From Natronospira proteinivora (GTDB taxonomy: Bacteria > Pseudomonadota > Gammaproteobacteria > Natronospirales > Natronospiraceae), in contig NZ_JALJYF010000002.1 of NCBI RefSeq assembly GCF_024170465.1, positions 1 through 64,000 of the forward strand: a stretch of 64,000 nt of DNA. Reading direction: 5' to 3'. The notes under the pieces were generated by a model. That model was not told where the DNA came from. It made no database searches and saw nothing but the letters and a program-made list of their open reading frames with translations. A program made the position numbers and the translations under genes. Shown here one piece after another: positions 18,232-26,856 of this stretch (positions within the stretch are counted from its first letter, which is position 1; the number at the start of each line of letters is the position of its first letter).

Positions 18232-19620
18232 TTGAGCAATCAGGACCAAAACCAGGAGATGTATGCCGCGCGGGAAAAGATTCATCCCCGTGAAGTAAAA
18301 GGCATATTCCAGAACCTGCGGGCACTGGCCGTGGTGGCTCTGCTTGGCATTTATTATGGGCTACCCTGGTTGCGCTGGGATGAACGCCAGGCAGTCCTGT
18401 TCGATCTACCCGCCCGACAGTTTCATATATTCGGCCTGACCTTCTGGCCCCAGGATTTCGTTTTCCTGGCGCTGCTTTTGATTATTGCCGCTCTGACCCT
18501 GTTCTTTTTCACGGCCATCGCCGGCCGGCTCTGGTGCGGCTATGCCTGCCCCCAGACAGTCTGGACAGAATTATTCATGTGGATTGAGCGCTGGACGGAA
18601 GGCCCCCGTCAGAAGCGCATCAAGTTGGACAAATCCCCCTGGAATCGCCAGAAGATCCTCCGCCGTGGCAGCAAGCACATACTCTGGCTATTACTGGGTC
18701 TGTGGACCGGCCTGACGTTTGTAGGCTATTTCACCCCCATTGATGAGTTACTGGACCGCGCCAGCCAGTTCCAGCTTGGTCCCTGGGAAACCTTCTGGTC
18801 TCTATTTTATGGCTTTGCCACCTGGGGCAATGCGGGCTTTCTGCGTGAACAGGTGTGCATTTACATGTGCCCCTATGCCCGCTTTCAAAGTGCCATGTTC
18901 GATCAAAACACCCTGATTATTTCCTATGACGAGCAACGGGGTGAGCCCCGGGGTGGCCGCTCCAGAAACGCTAACAAGGAACAACTGGGCCTGGGTGATT
19001 GCATTGACTGCAATCTCTGTGTTCAAGCCTGCCCCACCGGCATCGACATCCGCAAGGGACTGCAATATGAATGTATCGCCTGTGCAGCCTGTATTGATGC
19101 CTGTAATCAGGTCATGGACAAGATGGAGTACCCCCGTGGCCTGATCCGCTACACCACGGAAAACGCCCTTGAAGGCAAACCGTCAAGAGTCTTCCGTCCC
19201 CGGGTGTTCGTGTACGGCTTTCTGCTGATGGTACTAATGGCCGGAACCGGCTATGGCATTGCCAATCTCAGCGAAGTCAACATGGAAGTGTTGGCTGATC
19301 GCAATGTGCTATACCGGGATGTGGATTTTGACACCATCGAAAATGTCTACAGCCTCCGGGTACTCAACAAGCACGATCAGACACGCCGATTCCAACTGGA
19401 AGTGAGCGGCATTGAGGGGGCACGCATCATCACACGACCCGAGGTCATTGAGATCGGCCCCGGTGATACAGACAACATAACTGCTCGAATTCAGGTACCT
19501 AGAGATCAAGTCGCCGGCCCCGGCAATCCAGTGGAGCTGACCCTCACTGCAGTGGATGATCCCGACGTCAGTACCCGGAGTCGTTCCCGTTTCCACGCCC
19601 CGAATCCGGATGGCCGCTAA
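18232..19620 (+). CDS. ccoG: CcoG (FixG/RdxA) iron-sulfur membrane protein
   Basis: 462 residues. Several membrane helices (near 30, 70-95, 145-165, 320-340) surround a cytoplasmic domain with two 4Fe-4S motifs (CIDCNLCVQACP and CIACAACIDACN), and an Ig-like FixG C-terminal domain follows. CcoG reduces Cu(II) to Cu(I) for cbb3 assembly. The start appears to be TTG at 18232 with AGAAGG upstream; the next ATG at 18259 has no room for a ribosome binding site. Confidence 0.95.
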   Translation: MSNQDQNQEMYAAREKIHPREVKGIFQNLRALAVVALLGIYYGLPWLRWDERQAVLFDLPARQFHIFGLTFWPQDFVFLALLLIIAALTLFFFTAIAGRLWCGYACPQTVWTELFMWIERWTEGPRQKRIKLDKSPWNRQKILRRGSKHILWLLLGLWTGLTFVGYFTPIDELLDRASQFQLGPWETFWSLFYGFATWGNAGFLREQVCIYMCPYARFQSAMFDQNTLIISYDEQRGEPRGGRSRNANKEQLGLGDCIDCNLCVQACPTGIDIRKGLQYECIACAACIDACNQVMDKMEYPRGLIRYTTENALEGKPSRVFRPRVFVYGFLLMVLMAGTGYGIANLSEVNMEVLADRNVLYRDVDFDTIENVYSLRVLNKHDQTRRFQLEVSGIEGARIITRPEVIEIGPGDTDNITARIQVPRDQVAGPGNPVELTLTAVDDPDVSTRSRSRFHAPNPDGR

Positions 19621-19635
19621 CAGGTAACACGCATC

Positions 19636-20154
19636 ATGAAAGGACTGAAGAAAGACGATGATCATCAGCCGGCCTGGCGGCAATTCTGGTTCTGGTTTGT
19701 CCTGGCCCCGCCCATGGCCTCCATCGTTGTGGGTCTGAGCCTGGTCTATACCGCCGTGACCCAGGGGGATGACAAGGTCGTGGATGATTATTATGACGCG
19801 GGACGGGCCATCCACCGGGAATTCGACCGGGAGCGCCGAGCCGCCGAGCTGGGGCTTGATGCTTACCTGGCCGTTGACCGGGAGGATGGTCGCATTACCC
19901 TACGCCTCGCCGGTGCCGATGAACCTCCGGAACAGCTGACCCTCCATCTTTCCCACGCCACCCATGCCGGGCGCGACCTTGCCCTGACGCTGGAAGCGGA
20001 CGCCAGTGGCCTGTATCGCGGGGAAACCGGCCAGCCGGTTTATGGCCGCCACTATATCCGCCTGGAACCCTTGGATCAGGAGTGGCGAATCAACGCCACG
20101 CTGGACATTGGTGATAGTCAGCTGGATATCCTCACCAGTGAACGGGATCAATAG
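19636..20154 (+). CDS. ccoH: FixH/CcoH-type cbb3 assembly protein
   Basis: 172 residues. An N-terminal membrane helix (WFWFVLAPPMASIVVGLSLV) is followed by the family VVDDYYDAGRAI segment near residue 52 and a periplasmic beta-rich domain. FixH works with the CcoI copper pump in cbb3 maturation. It lies between ccoG and ccoI, the usual order, with gaps of 15 bp or less. Confidence 0.93.
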   Translation: MKGLKKDDDHQPAWRQFWFWFVLAPPMASIVVGLSLVYTAVTQGDDKVVDDYYDAGRAIHREFDRERRAAELGLDAYLAVDREDGRITLRLAGADEPPEQLTLHLSHATHAGRDLALTLEADASGLYRGETGQPVYGRHYIRLEPLDQEWRINATLDIGDSQLDILTSERDQ

Positions 20155-20162
20155 GCGCTGTG

Positions 20163-22649
20163 ATGAGCAGCATGGCCGATCAAGCCGGGCACACGGTGGA
20201 TACAAGTTTCCACTGCTTTCACTGCGGTGAAGTCATACCGGATGGTATTGATCTGTCGGTCACCTTTGAGGGCCGGGAAGAGAAGGTCTGCTGTCATGGT
20301 TGTCAGGCCGTCTCCCGCATGATCCTGGGATCCGGCCTGGATGCCTTCTACCGCTTCCGCCCCCAAGCCAATGGTCAGCCTGAGGAAATACCACGGGATG
20401 CCAGCGCCTTTGAGCGCTTTGACGAAGACCGGGTGCAGGCGGATTTCATCCATCGTCATGAGGACGGCAGCAAGGAAGCCTCGCTGTTGATTGATGGCAT
20501 GTATTGCGCCGCCTGTGGCTGGCTGATTGAGCGGGGCCTGGCTGAAGCACCCGGCGTGAAAGAGGTCCGTGTCAATCCGGCCACCGGCCGGGCCCTGCTC
20601 CGCTGGCAAGGCGACAAGGTTCGTCTGAGCCAGTTGATGGCCCATATGGACCGTCTCGGCTACCGCCCCCATCCGGTCCTGCCGGACGCGGCCAATGAAC
20701 AGGCCCAGCGGGAACGACGCAGTGCCCTACGCCGCCTGATTGTGGCCGGGCTGGGCATGATGCAGGCCATGATGTTTGCCGTGGCCCTGTATGCCGGTGA
20801 CTTCCATGGCATGGACCCCGACCATGCCCAGTTCCTGCGTATTGTCAGCATGCTGGTGGCCACGCCCGTCATTCTTTATGCCGGCCTGCCCATTTTCCGG
20901 GGCGCCATCCGGGATCTACGCAATCTGGCACCGGGCATGGATGTGCCCGTGGGTCTGGCCATCGGCTCCGGTTATCTCGCCAGTGTCTGGGTCACCTTCT
21001 TTGGCGGGCCGGAGATCTACTTTGACTCGGTCTCCATGTTCACCTTTTTCCTGCTGACGGCCCGCTATGTGGAAATGGCCGCCCGCCACAAGGCCAACGC
21101 CACCACCGATGCCCTGGCGACCCTGGTACCCGACAGCGCCACCCGCCTGAATCCGGATGGCAGCAGCGAACAGGTGCCCATCGGGGATCTGGCCCTTGGC
21201 GATCTTCTGCGAGTACTGCCGGGCGAAACCATCCCGGCGGATGCCGTGATCGAAAAGGGGGAGACCCAGGTGGATGAGTCCATGCTCACCGGCGAATCCC
21301 GCCCCCAGTCACGGGGGATCGGCGAAGCCGTGGTGGGCGGCAGCCTGAATGTATCCAATGCCATTGAAGTGAGCGTGAACCGTCTGGGCCAGGACAGCAC
21401 CGTGGCCCATATCGCCCGCCTGCTGCGCCGGGCCCAGGCCGAACGCCCCGGCCTGACCCGACTGACCGACCGGGTGGCCCGGGTCTTTGTCAGCCTGGTG
21501 TTGCTGGCCTCGGCCGCCGTCTTCGCCTTCTGGTGGCATCTGGACCCGGCGCAGGCCTTCCCCATTACCCTGGCCATGCTGATTGCCACCTGTCCCTGCG
21601 CCCTCTCCCTGGCTACGCCCACGGCCCTGGCCGCCGGAACGGGACACATGGCGGGACAGGGCCTGCTGGTGACCCGACCGGATGCCCTGGAAACCCTGGC
21701 CCGGGTCAGCCATGTGATGCTGGACAAGACCGGCACCCTTACCCGGGGTGAGCTGTCCATCGTGGAATCGAAAACCGTGGGCCCGCGCTCTCAAGCGGAA
21801 TGCAGGGAGCTGGCGGCAGCCCTGGAAAGTCATTCCGAACACCCTCTGGCCCGGGCCTTTCCCCAAACCGATACCCCCTTGTCAATGGAAGAGGCAGAAA
21901 CCTATCGCGGTCTGGGAGTCTCGGGATGGATTGACGGTCAGCACCTGCGCATTGGCCGACCGGATTGGGTGGCGGCACTGACTAATAATCAGGCCACCCT
22001 GCCGATTGATGATGAGGAAGCCTGGGTTGCCCTGGGTGATGAGGGCGGCCTGCTGGCCCTCTACCGCCTGGAAGATCCCCTGAGGGAGGATGCCGTGACC
22101 ACCATCGCCACCTTGAAGGCACAAGGCCTCGCCGTGGAGATTGCCAGTGGCGATGCCCCCGGCCCGGTTTCACGGGTGGCCCGGGAGATCGGCGTGGACC
22201 ACTGGCAGGCCCGCATGCACCCGGATGACAAGCTGGCCCGTCTACGTGAACTGCAATCCCAGGGTGCGGTGGTGCTGATGGTGGGGGACGGCATCAACGA
22301 TGCCCCGGTGCTGGCGGGCGCGAATATCTCCGTGGCCCTGAACCAGGGGACGGCCCTGGCCCAGACCAGCGCCGGGATGATCAGTCTTGGTGACCGCCTG
22401 GGCAGTCTGGTGGATGGCCTCAAGGGGGCCCGTGATACGCTCAAAGTCATTCGGCAGAACCTGACGATTTCGGCCTGCTACAACGCCTCCATGCTGCCAC
22501 TGGCGGCCATGGGCCTGATTGCCCCCTACGTGGCAGCTGCCGGCATGACACTGAGCTCGGTGGTGGTGGTGTTGAACGCGCGGCGCTTGGCCAGGAAAAG
22601 CAGCTCCAAGCGACAAGCCCCAAGCCACAAGCTGTCCGCGCATGGCTGA
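20163..22649 (+). CDS. ccoI: Copper-translocating P-type ATPase CcoI (FixI)
   Basis: About 828 residues. An N-terminal Cys-rich domain (FHCGEVIP, CCHGCQAV) precedes an HMA domain with C115-x-x-C118 (GMYCAACGW), eight membrane helices including the CPC motif (C477-P-C479), the phosphorylated Asp521 in DKTGT, and the GDGINDAPVL hinge. It delivers copper for cbb3 assembly. The GTG at 20160 or ATG at 20172 are other possible starts. The last 15 or so codons (SSSKRQAPSHKLSAHG) are encoded by the left arm of a heptad hairpin repeat, so the natural C-terminus was probably changed by that element. Confidence 0.97.
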   Translation: MSSMADQAGHTVDTSFHCFHCGEVIPDGIDLSVTFEGREEKVCCHGCQAVSRMILGSGLDAFYRFRPQANGQPEEIPRDASAFERFDEDRVQADFIHRHEDGSKEASLLIDGMYCAACGWLIERGLAEAPGVKEVRVNPATGRALLRWQGDKVRLSQLMAHMDRLGYRPHPVLPDAANEQAQRERRSALRRLIVAGLGMMQAMMFAVALYAGDFHGMDPDHAQFLRIVSMLVATPVILYAGLPIFRGAIRDLRNLAPGMDVPVGLAIGSGYLASVWVTFFGGPEIYFDSVSMFTFFLLTARYVEMAARHKANATTDALATLVPDSATRLNPDGSSEQVPIGDLALGDLLRVLPGETIPADAVIEKGETQVDESMLTGESRPQSRGIGEAVVGGSLNVSNAIEVSVNRLGQDSTVAHIARLLRRAQAERPGLTRLTDRVARVFVSLVLLASAAVFAFWWHLDPAQAFPITLAMLIATCPCALSLATPTALAAGTGHMAGQGLLVTRPDALETLARVSHVMLDKTGTLTRGELSIVESKTVGPRSQAECRELAAALESHSEHPLARAFPQTDTPLSMEEAETYRGLGVSGWIDGQHLRIGRPDWVAALTNNQATLPIDDEEAWVALGDEGGLLALYRLEDPLREDAVTTIATLKAQGLAVEIASGDAPGPVSRVAREIGVDHWQARMHPDDKLARLRELQSQGAVVLMVGDGINDAPVLAGANISVALNQGTALAQTSAGMISLGDRLGSLVDGLKGARDTLKVIRQNLTISACYNASMLPLAAMGLIAPYVAAAGMTLSSVVVVLNARRLARKSSSKRQAPSHKLSAHG

Positions 22650-22753
22650 CCACGCACTGCATTTAACCAGCCTTGACCGCGCTGGCAACGACGACCAGCG
22701 CCCCTTGACTCGGGAAACGCTGCTTGCAACTTGTAGCTTGAGGCTTGTAGCTT
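22602..22753. repeat. Heptad hairpin element A
   Basis: Left arm 22602-22634 is built of degenerate CAAGCNA-type heptads (CCAAGCGACAAGCCCC...), and right arm 22722-22753 is GCTTGCAACTTGTAGCTTGA and on. About 87 bp of unrelated sequence separates them. The left arm lies inside the ccoI coding end and the right arm just before ccoS. Confidence 0.75.
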
Positions 22754-22761
22754 AAAAAATC

Positions 22762-23004
22762 ATGAACATCATCTTCGTCTCCATTCCCATCGGCATCATC
22801 CTGGTCGCGCTGGCCATTGCCGCCTTTTTCTGGGCGGTTCGCAGCGGGCAGTACGATGATCTGGACTCGCCGGCCTATTCCATCCTGATGGACGAGGACC
22901 GGGAGGAACGCCAACGGCGGGCCCAACAAAAAACAAAGGCACAAAAAGCGCAAGACGATGAGAGCCCCGCCCAAGATAAGGACGACGGGGAGTCTCGCTA
23001 CTGA
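22762..23004 (+). CDS. ccoS: cbb3-type oxidase assembly protein CcoS
   Basis: 80 residues: one N-terminal membrane helix (IIFVSIPIGIILVALAIAAF) and the family signature WAVRSGQYDDLDSPAYSIL, then a charged tail. CcoS is needed for inserting heme and copper into the cbb3 enzyme. The stop overlaps the next start (TGATG). Confidence 0.94.
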   Translation: MNIIFVSIPIGIILVALAIAAFFWAVRSGQYDDLDSPAYSILMDEDREERQRRAQQKTKAQKAQDDESPAQDKDDGESRY

Positions 23005-23765
23005 TGGGATCGGAACTGACTTTCCTGGCCGCCTTTATCGCCGGCCTGGCCGGCAGCCTGCATTGTTTGGGGATGTGCGGCGGTATTGCCGCCTCCCTGG
23101 GCATGGCGGGTAGCGTGGGCACCAACGCGCGGCGTGGCTGGCTCAATGCCCTGCTCTATAACGTGGGGCGTATTACCAGCTATGCCGTGATTGGCGCGGC
23201 GGCGGCTGGGCTGGTGATGGCCTTGGGTATTGCGGTGGGTCGACCGGATTGGGGCGGACTGCTGCGCCTGGTCACCGCCTTCATCCTGATCGCCATTGGC
23301 GTTCAACTGGCCTTCAACTGGGCGGGTCTGCGGCGCATCGAGGCCCTGGGCGGGCGGGTCTGGCAGCATCTGGCCCCCCTGGCCCGGCGTTTCATGCCCC
23401 CAAAAACACCCCTGCATGCTCTGGCCCTGGGCGGACTCTGGGGCTGGCTGCCCTGCGGTCTGGTCTACACCATGGTGCTGGCCGCCTCGGTCTCCGGAAA
23501 CCCCATAAACGGCGCTGCCATCATGATCGCGTTCGGCCTGGGCACCCTGCCGGCCATGACCGGCACCAGCCTAATGGGCCAGCAAGCCCAGCGTCTACGA
23601 CAGCACCCCGCCTTCCGCCAGCTCGCCGGCGCCCTGCTCATTTTCTTTGGCCTCTGGACTGCCTTCTTCCCCCTCTCCTCCCTCATGCCAGGCCACGGAG
23701 ACCATTCCCACTCACATGTCCAGGAGGTAGGCCAGCATCAAGGGCATCACGATAGTGGCATCTGA
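23004..23765 (+). CDS. TauE/SafE-like membrane protein of the cbb3 locus
   Basis: 253 residues, about six or seven membrane helices, with the family start FIAGLAGSLHCLGMCGGIA (Cys near 35 and 39) and a second half containing GWLPCGLVYTMVL. Members of this subgroup are regularly last in ccoGHIS loci and are assigned to sulfite exporter TauE/SafE, although a role in copper handling is more likely here. The C-terminus is His-rich (HGDHSHSHVQEVGQHQGHH), suggesting metal binding. This tail overlaps the 3' end of the convergent deoxyhypusine-synthase-like gene by 54 bp. Confidence 0.88.
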   Translation: MGSELTFLAAFIAGLAGSLHCLGMCGGIAASLGMAGSVGTNARRGWLNALLYNVGRITSYAVIGAAAAGLVMALGIAVGRPDWGGLLRLVTAFILIAIGVQLAFNWAGLRRIEALGGRVWQHLAPLARRFMPPKTPLHALALGGLWGWLPCGLVYTMVLAASVSGNPINGAAIMIAFGLGTLPAMTGTSLMGQQAQRLRQHPAFRQLAGALLIFFGLWTAFFPLSSLMPGHGDHSHSHVQEVGQHQGHHDSGI

Positions 23766-24680
23766 ATGAATGTTGAATCGGGGGGTCTCGGGGCCCAGCT
23801 TGCTCCAGGTGATTTTTTCGTTTTCCGGAGCGCCGGAATAACCTCCATAGCTCGAGTCAGCATCACTGATCTGGCAGAAATACCCCCAGCGCGGGGTGTC
23901 GGGCATCTGTAGTTCCCGGCTGATCAACGGTGTCACGCAGATAGCAAAATCACCGGCAATACCACCGCCCACTTGTAGATAGGCTATGCCCGGTTCGGGA
24001 TCACAGTTCTCAAGGTACCAGCGCACCAATCGATTCATCTGTTCAGTACCTGCCATGACACAGGAATGGCTGGATACCTCACCACGCATGACGGCAGCAC
24101 TGAAGGCATTGCCACTGCTTGAATCCTCCCAGCCTGGGGTCCAGACCGGCACCTGACGCTCGGTGGCCGCCAATAACCAGCTGGATTCCGGATCCTGGAA
24201 CTGCTTGCGCAATCCCGGGTCTCGCAGCAGGTCCTGCATGAATTCAGACGGCATGGCACTGCGCCCACTGTCGGCGGCCGCTCGCCACCGGGTGATCAAC
24301 TGTTCCTCCACCTGCTGCATCACTTCATCCGGAATGGCCGTGTCGGTCACCCGGTTGAGCTGACGATCATTCAATGCCTGCTCATCAGCCGGTGTCAGAT
24401 CTCGCCAATTGGGCAATGATACATAGCGGTTACCCCCCATCAGGCGAAACACATCCTCTTCCAGATTCGCACCAGTACAGCAGATTCCGTGGACCATCCC
24501 TTGCCGGATGGCTGGCGCCAGACTCTTGCCGAGTTGAGCGGTACTCATGGCACCTGCCAAGGAGATGAACAGACGCCCGCCTGAATCAAGATGGGCAAGC
24601 AATGCCTGAGAGGCCGCTTTGAGTTCACGGGCATTGAAATGGTGATAATGACTGTCGATGAATTCCCGTATTCCCCCCAT
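23712..24680 (-). CDS. Deoxyhypusine-synthase-like protein
   Basis: 322 residues. Alignment by eye with eukaryotic deoxyhypusine synthase is clear: CTGANLEEDVF near residue 69 matches TTAGGVEEDLI, QVGGGIAGDF near 236 matches the GGG NAD-binding loop, and EKITWSKL matches EAVSWGKI, putting the catalytic lysine at Lys294; SDATIVMPLMLA closes the fold. The family transfers a 4-aminobutyl group from a polyamine through an NAD-dependent imine. The HHIANAN segment holding the eukaryotic active-site His after GGG is replaced by GDFAICV, so the substrate probably differs. Bacteria have no eIF5A needing deoxyhypusine. It is last in a five-gene operon, three bases after the Gly-tail gene. Confidence 0.87.
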   Translation of the reverse strand: MGGIREFIDSHYHHFNARELKAASQALLAHLDSGGRLFISLAGAMSTAQLGKSLAPAIRQGMVHGICCTGANLEEDVFRLMGGNRYVSLPNWRDLTPADEQALNDRQLNRVTDTAIPDEVMQQVEEQLITRWRAAADSGRSAMPSEFMQDLLRDPGLRKQFQDPESSWLLAATERQVPVWTPGWEDSSSGNAFSAAVMRGEVSSHSCVMAGTEQMNRLVRWYLENCDPEPGIAYLQVGGGIAGDFAICVTPLISRELQMPDTPRWGYFCQISDADSSYGGYSGAPENEKITWSKLGPETPRFNIHSDATIVMPLMLAYLLDM

Positions 24681-24683
24681 CCA

Positions 24684-25673
24684 TCAGCCTCCCGCGCCGG
24701 AACCGACCAGACCACCACCGCCACTGTCTTCCGGTATTGGAATTTCCTTGCCAAAGCCCCCCATGTCCGACTTGGGAAACTTTTTCCCGACCAGCCGCAC
24801 CGGTGCCGGCACTTGCAAAGGCAAGGGGTTGGCCCAGGAATCGGGTTCACTCAGATGGACCCGGCGCAACAGCAAACCGGCCGACCCCACCTCTCGCAAG
24901 ATGCCCACCAGATCATCCGAAGGTCGTTGCGCACCATCTTTGGCGACATAAATGAGACCACGGATACCTTGGTTTTTCAGCCGCTCCAGACTAGGGAGGA
25001 TGGACTGGTCGATAAAATAACGATTATCAAAGCTCCCAGGGCCCGGTTTAGGGGCTGTCAGACGACGGCTATCACAAAGCCACACCGGGGGCGCATCCGC
25101 CGCCACCCCCAGGCGATGGCGTTGATAAATCTTGGGTGCCAAGGTCACCATGGCATCGATTATGTCTTGGGAGTCCACCGCCACAGTGCTATTCACTTTT
25201 GGTGGCCAGGAAGATTCAACAACGCCATCCAGGTCGGATCGCTCAGGATGTTTCATGGGGTTGGCTCTGGGCCAATGGTCATAGCTGGCAATGAGCTGAC
25301 ACTCCCGTTCCAGAAACAGAGCGGCCCCCAGTTGCAAGGATTCCGCCCCCGGCAGGTCAATCAGGGTCATGGTTCCCGGTCGCAACCAGTCCCAGGCCCC
25401 TTCAGGTCGAGATTGGTTTACAGCCGGGCTGTTCTCAAGCGGTCGGGGCAAGAGCTTGAGACGGTCAATCCCGGCAAAAAGGGTCGGGCAATGATAGGGG
25501 TGCCAAACACTTTCCGGCGGCGGCCCATACAGTCGAAAAAGACTGTAATAGTCCCGAAAGTCATACCAGGCATCCCCGGAGGCCCCTGTTTTCTCAAAGG
25601 GATCGGCCAGAGTGGGGCGAGCACGCAGTGGTGTGCCCAGGCGTTCAAGTAGTTTCAACCAGCGTTGCGACAT
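24684..25673 (-). CDS. Orphan protein with a Gly-rich, Gly-Gly-ending tail
   Basis: 329 residues from the ATG at 25673 (MSQRWLKLLERLG); an upstream ATG at 25739 would overlap the ligase gene by 95 bp. I recognise no family. The N-terminal 70 residues are rich in aromatic residues (WYDFRDYYSLFRLYG). Two alpha/beta-like stretches follow, with strands such as TMTLIDLPGAESL and RGLIYVAKDG. The last 30 residues look disordered, with GGFGKEIPIPEDSGGGG, and the protein ends in Gly-Ala-Gly-Gly. There is no signal peptide or membrane helix. It overlaps the ATP-grasp gene by 29 bp and is three bases from the DHS-like gene, so it is made with both. A substrate or scaffold role is an inference. Confidence 0.7.
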   Translation of the reverse strand: MSQRWLKLLERLGTPLRARPTLADPFEKTGASGDAWYDFRDYYSLFRLYGPPPESVWHPYHCPTLFAGIDRLKLLPRPLENSPAVNQSRPEGAWDWLRPGTMTLIDLPGAESLQLGAALFLERECQLIASYDHWPRANPMKHPERSDLDGVVESSWPPKVNSTVAVDSQDIIDAMVTLAPKIYQRHRLGVAADAPPVWLCDSRRLTAPKPGPGSFDNRYFIDQSILPSLERLKNQGIRGLIYVAKDGAQRPSDDLVGILREVGSAGLLLRRVHLSEPDSWANPLPLQVPAPVRLVGKKFPKSDMGGFGKEIPIPEDSGGGGLVGSGAGG

Positions 25674-26856
25674 GACAGGCTTCATAGTTGATAATGGGAT
25701 GGACATGAACGCGGCTGCTATAACCAGCAAACCGACCATTCACCAGAAACATTCCAAGACTGGCATAGCGCGCACCCGAGGAAAACCACAAGGGAGCGGG
25801 CTCGAAAGCTGCCTGAAGGGCATAGGCTGCGGGCTTGGTCAGTGCCTGGTTAATAGCCAGGCGCCAGTCGTTTGGTGACAGCAAGGCGCCAATACGAACC
25901 GCATTCCCCATGCGACCGAAACTTCCTTTGAGCACCCAGGAGGATTGATCGCGCAGATAATCATCCTGATGTGCCGGTTCAGGTAACACACTATCGGGGA
26001 ACCACGTGGAGAGGCAATCACGTGCACGTTCCGACAACCCCAGGGATTCCACCTCTGCCAAGGCATAAAAGCGCTTACTCTGAGAAGCCAAGGCGGATAG
26101 AGGGCTCATAAGCGGATGCTGACAAGCCAAGCGTTCCCAATCGGCTGCATTGGGCAGTTCACTGATCCATTCTCCCGGGTAATAGCGAAATAGCACATCA
26201 ACCGCCTGATCGAACAGCCAGGCTTGACCATCGGCATCCACCTGCAAATTGGCTGGTGATCCAACCACTGCTTCTCGGCCGGACTGTCGCAGCCAATCAG
26301 CAATCAGTGAGACCTGTTGCAAGTCCCCCGACCAGGCACTAGCGTGAACCAGACCAATACGCTGCCAGGGGGAAAGGGCCTTGATCAGGGACTGGCGAAG
26401 ATCCCCCGGGCACGACAAACCAGACATCCAGGGCAGGACATATTCAGACATCAGCGCCTGGTATCCGGCACACTCCCCCATCTCTCCCGGGCAATCCTCG
26501 TTGAACTCGGTGATATACCAACGTTCATCACTGCTGTAATGGAAATCACAGCGGCTGACCCTGGGCTGATCGACGGGCTGCTGTTGAATAGCAGGCCAAA
26601 GAGCCGATGGCACACCCACTGCCTCCAGGTAGCGCTCATCTGCGCAGACTCGCGATTCCAGTTCTCTCAGTGCCGACCAGGCCGATTCGGCGGCCTCGAC
26701 CAGGAATTCGTGTTCTTCCCGACTCAATATAATGGCATCTGGAAGTAGTGTCGGCTCACCATCATGATAGATGTCCCACTTGTAATGCTCGGCTCGAAAG
26801 CGTTGTAACAGTCGAGTAGCATCGGCAGGTTCCAGCGGCCAGGGTTCGGTTCTCAT
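25645..26856 (-). CDS. Glutathionylspermidine-synthase-like ATP-grasp ligase
   Basis: 403 residues from the ATG at 26856, which overlaps the upstream stop as ATGA. Features of the GspS C-terminal ATP-grasp domain are visible: SRCDFHYS (R102, D104), ITEFNEDCPGEMGE (E117, N119, D121), VDVLFRYYPGEW near 219 (the family LYPWEW signature) and SSWVLKGSFGRMGNAV with Lys310 in the nucleotide-binding loop. The N-terminal CHAP amidase of E. coli Gss is absent. GspS joins the glycine carboxylate of glutathione to an amine of spermidine using ATP. Here both acceptor and amine are unknown. E. coli YjfC is a comparable stand-alone paralogue. Confidence 0.85.
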   Translation of the reverse strand: MRTEPWPLEPADATRLLQRFRAEHYKWDIYHDGEPTLLPDAIILSREEHEFLVEAAESAWSALRELESRVCADERYLEAVGVPSALWPAIQQQPVDQPRVSRCDFHYSSDERWYITEFNEDCPGEMGECAGYQALMSEYVLPWMSGLSCPGDLRQSLIKALSPWQRIGLVHASAWSGDLQQVSLIADWLRQSGREAVVGSPANLQVDADGQAWLFDQAVDVLFRYYPGEWISELPNAADWERLACQHPLMSPLSALASQSKRFYALAEVESLGLSERARDCLSTWFPDSVLPEPAHQDDYLRDQSSWVLKGSFGRMGNAVRIGALLSPNDWRLAINQALTKPAAYALQAAFEPAPLWFSSGARYASLGMFLVNGRFAGYSSRVHVHPIINYEACHVATLVETT

